In this document: one piece after another, positions 61,570-64,000 of the stretch
Numbering within the stretch: position 1 is the stretch's first letter
How the letters are laid out: every line of letters starts with the position of its first letter
NCBI GenBank assembly: GCA_036785325.1
Contig: JAXIVH010000154.1
Location: forward strand, 124,001 to 188,000
Origin: Urophycis tenuis
Lineage: Eukaryota > Chordata > Actinopteri > Gadiformes > Phycidae
DNA length: 64,000 bases
Direction: 5' to 3'
The notes under the pieces: model-generated
What the model was told of the DNA's origin: nothing
Seen by the model: only the letters and a program-made list of their open reading frames with translations
Database searches by the model: none
Made by a program: the position numbers and the translations under genes

Positions 61570-64000
61570 TCCCTGAGTTCCTTAGTTGCAGGGAATGTCT
61601 TGGCGTTGAAGGAAAGACACGTTCAAGACAACCCCAAAGAGAAGCACTTATGCAATCAAAATAGCACCAATGCCGCTATTTCAGGTTATCTTGAAGTATT
61701 TCTCAATTTTCATATATATTCTATCAATATTGCTGTGTATGTCAAGTAAAACTACCCCAACAAGAAGCACTTACTAAATTTGAACGAGACAAGTCAATGC
61801 TCAAGTTAGGGTAACAAATTTGACAAATGCATCCAGCAATCAAGGACGGTTCGAGGTTAGTGTATTTAAATATAACTTGAAGGCTTTCCCAAATCAGGAA
61901 ACTTACTCCATGCCCAGATTGGATCCCATGTCGTCTCCTCAGTGTAGTCTCATCTTGCAAAAATGAAGGAGTGATGTCCCTTGCTAGAATCGGTTCACCT
62001 CATATACACGATTCTCTGAAAGGGCCACCCCTTTTTCTTTTGTTTGAAAAGTTTCAGTTATTTGATTGACAGTTTGCAAATGACACAAGCAATCAGGATG
62101 GACAATGCCCCATCACAAAACCATTTCATCAATTTGCATTTGATGAGGTGAAAATCAAGAGAACCCCAAAGAGAAGCTCTTATGCAATCAAAATACCACC
62201 AATGCCTCTATTCAAGGTTATCTTGTTGTATTTGTCAAGTTTTGTTTACATTCACTGGATCAGGCTTTTTAAATCAAGTAAAACTACCCCAACAAGTAGC
62301 ACTTACTTTAATTGAGAAAGACAAGTCAATGCTCAAGTTAGGGTAATAAGTATGACAACTGAGACCCTTAGTTGCATGGAATGTCTTGGGGTTTAAGCAG
62401 AGACACTTTCAAGACAACCCCAAAGAGAAGCACTTACGGAATCAAAATACCACCAATGCCTCTATTTCAGGTTATCTTGGAGTTTTTGTCAATGGTGAGA
62501 TGCATTACATCTGTGTTGTCGTCTATGTCAAGTGAAACTACCCCAACAAGTAGCACTTACTAAATTTTAACAAGGCAAGTCAATGCTCAAGTTAGGGTAA
62601 TAAAAATGACAACTGAGTCCCTTAGTTGCATGGAATGTCTTGGGGTTGAAGCAGAGACACGTTCAAGACAACCCCAAAGAGAAGCACTTACGGAATCAAA
62701 TTACCACCAATGCCTCTATTTCAGGTTATCTTGGAGTTTTTGTCAATGGTAAGATACATTGCATCTGTGTCGTCGTCTATGTCAAGTGAAACTACCCCAA
62801 CAAGTAGCACTTACTAAATTTTAACAAGGCAAGTCAATGCTAAAGTTAGGGTAATAAGAATGACAGCTGAGTCCCTTAGTTGCATGGAATGTCTTGGGGT
62901 TGAAGCAGAGACACGTTCAAGACAACCCCAAAGAGAAGCACTTACGGAATCAAAATACCATCAATGCCTCTATTTCAGGTTATCTTGTTGTATTTGTCGA
63001 GTTTTGTTTGCATTCACTGGATCAGGCTGTTTAAGTCAAGTAAAACTACCCTAACAAGTAGCACTTACTTCAATTGACAAAGACAAGTGGAAGCTCAAGT
63101 TAGGGTAATAGTTATGACAAATCTATCACTTAGTTTCACATAATGCTTTGGCGTTGAAGGAAAGACACGTTCAAGACAACCCCAAAGAGAAGCACTTACG
63201 GAATCAAAATACCACCAATGCCTCTATTTCAGGTTATCTTTGAGTTTTTGTCAATGGTCAGATACATAACATCTGTGTCGTCGTGTATGTCAAGTGAAAT
63301 TACCCCAACAAGTAGCACTTACTAAATTTTAACAAGGCAAGTCAATGCTCAAGTTAGGGTAATAAAGATGACAACTGAGTCCCTTAGTTGCATGGAATGT
63401 CTTGGGGTTGAAGGAGAGACACATTCAAGACAACCCCAAAGAGAAGCACTTATGCAATCAAAATACCACCAATGCCTCTATTCAAGGTTATCTTGTTGTA
63501 TTTGTCGAGTTTTGTTTGCATTCACTTGATCAGGCTGTTTAAGTCAAGTAAAACTACCCCAACAAGTAGCACTTACTTCAATTGAGAAAGACAAGTCAAT
63601 GCTCAAGTTAGGGTAATAAGTATGACAACTGAGTCCCTTAGTTGCAGGGAATGTCTTGGCGTTGAAGGAAAGACACGTTCAAGACAACCCCAAAGAGAAG
63701 CACTTATGCAATCAAAATAGCACCAATGCCGCTATTTCAGGTTATCTTGAAGTATTTCTCAATTTTCATATATATTCTATCAATATTGCTGTGTATGTCA
63801 AGTAAAACTACCCCAACAAGAAGCACTTACTAAATTTGAACGAGACAAGTCAATGCTCAAGTTAGGGTAACAAATTTGACAAATGCATCCAGCAATCAAG
63901 GACGGTTCGAGGTTAGTGTATTTAAATATAACTTGAGGGCTTTCCCAAATCAGGAAACTTACTCCATGCCCAGATTGGATCCCATGTCGTCTCCTCAGTG
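61570..64000. repeat. ~257-bp satellite array with a 2056-bp higher-order repeat
   Basis: CAAGACAACCCCAAAGAGAA recurs near 61625, 62156, 62411, 62667, 62920, 63173, 63432 and 63681. Units carry AAACTACCCCAACAAGTAGC and CAATGCTCAAGTTAGGGTAA. The sequence from about 61591 recurs from 63647 (offset 2056, eight units) with only isolated differences, including a unique stretch GAGGTTAGTGTATTTAAATA, so a higher-order unit has been copied. The array runs off the window edge. Confidence 0.93.

Noticed and set aside
61560..64000. Small ORFs such as those at 62372 and 62860
   Set aside because: They recur with the satellite period and have no independent support.

Overview
The window reads as repeat-rich, non-genic chromosome from a ray-finned (teleost) fish. 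The evidence is the element mix: Harbinger, hAT/ZBED, ISL2EU, Ginger, Merlin and Ngaro elements, a CR1-superfamily LINE, tRNA-derived SINEs and a PRY/SPRY relic. Spliced genes with GT-AG introns are everywhere and there are no bacterial-type operons. I see no intact host gene. Nearly every coding stretch belongs to a transposable element, and most are broken. Family names come from recognising motifs by eye; no database search was run.

Layout. 0-5 kb: a Harbinger remnant, a truncated Ngaro end, and a decayed ISL2EU-like element (SWIM/YqaJ exons on +, a THAP exon on -) with a SINE in its intron. 5.4-24.5 kb: one deep nest. A foldback element with a long terminal inverted repeat (TIR) (5384-24502) is split by a hAT element (6977-24321) with a perfect 8-bp target duplication (TSD). 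Inside the hAT lie a satellite, a PHD-finger exon, a Harbinger transposase split by a second complete Harbinger (10678-13328, CAG duplication), a Ginger-type integrase/ULP1/PHD gene joined in frame to the outer Harbinger, and a complete ISL2EU element (18175-23438) carrying its own foldback insertion. 24.5-30 kb: an old duplicated segment, a PRY/SPRY relic cut by a solo LTR, a Merlin transposase, a LINE scrap and a hAT C-terminus.

30.3-35.3 kb: a Ngaro-type tyrosine-recombinase retrotransposon with clear split direct repeats, intact ORF1 and recombinase, but most of the reverse transcriptase deleted. 35-39 kb: mostly anonymous sequence with a few orphan exon-like stretches. 39.7-45.2 kb: a Harbinger element carrying nested hAT, TTAA-type, solo-LTR and CGGBP1-like insertions, itself lying in the tail of a LINE (45.3-46.6 kb). 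48.1-49.0 kb: an AGGTCA-rich minisatellite. 49-50.7 kb: second copy of the duplicated segment. 50.7-56.6 kb: an eight-exon hAT/ZBED transposase relic with two non-autonomous elements in introns. 59.5-61.4 kb: a broken gene of a repetitive family I cannot name. 61.6 kb to the end: a ~257-bp satellite with a 2056-bp higher-order period.

The genes do not form one pathway. Each element carries its own set: Harbinger transposase plus SANT/Myb partner; ISL2EU THAP-DDE transposase plus YqaJ nuclease; Ginger integrase plus ULP1 protease and PHD finger; Ngaro ORF1 plus recombinase. Exact TSDs let the order of many insertions be read directly.
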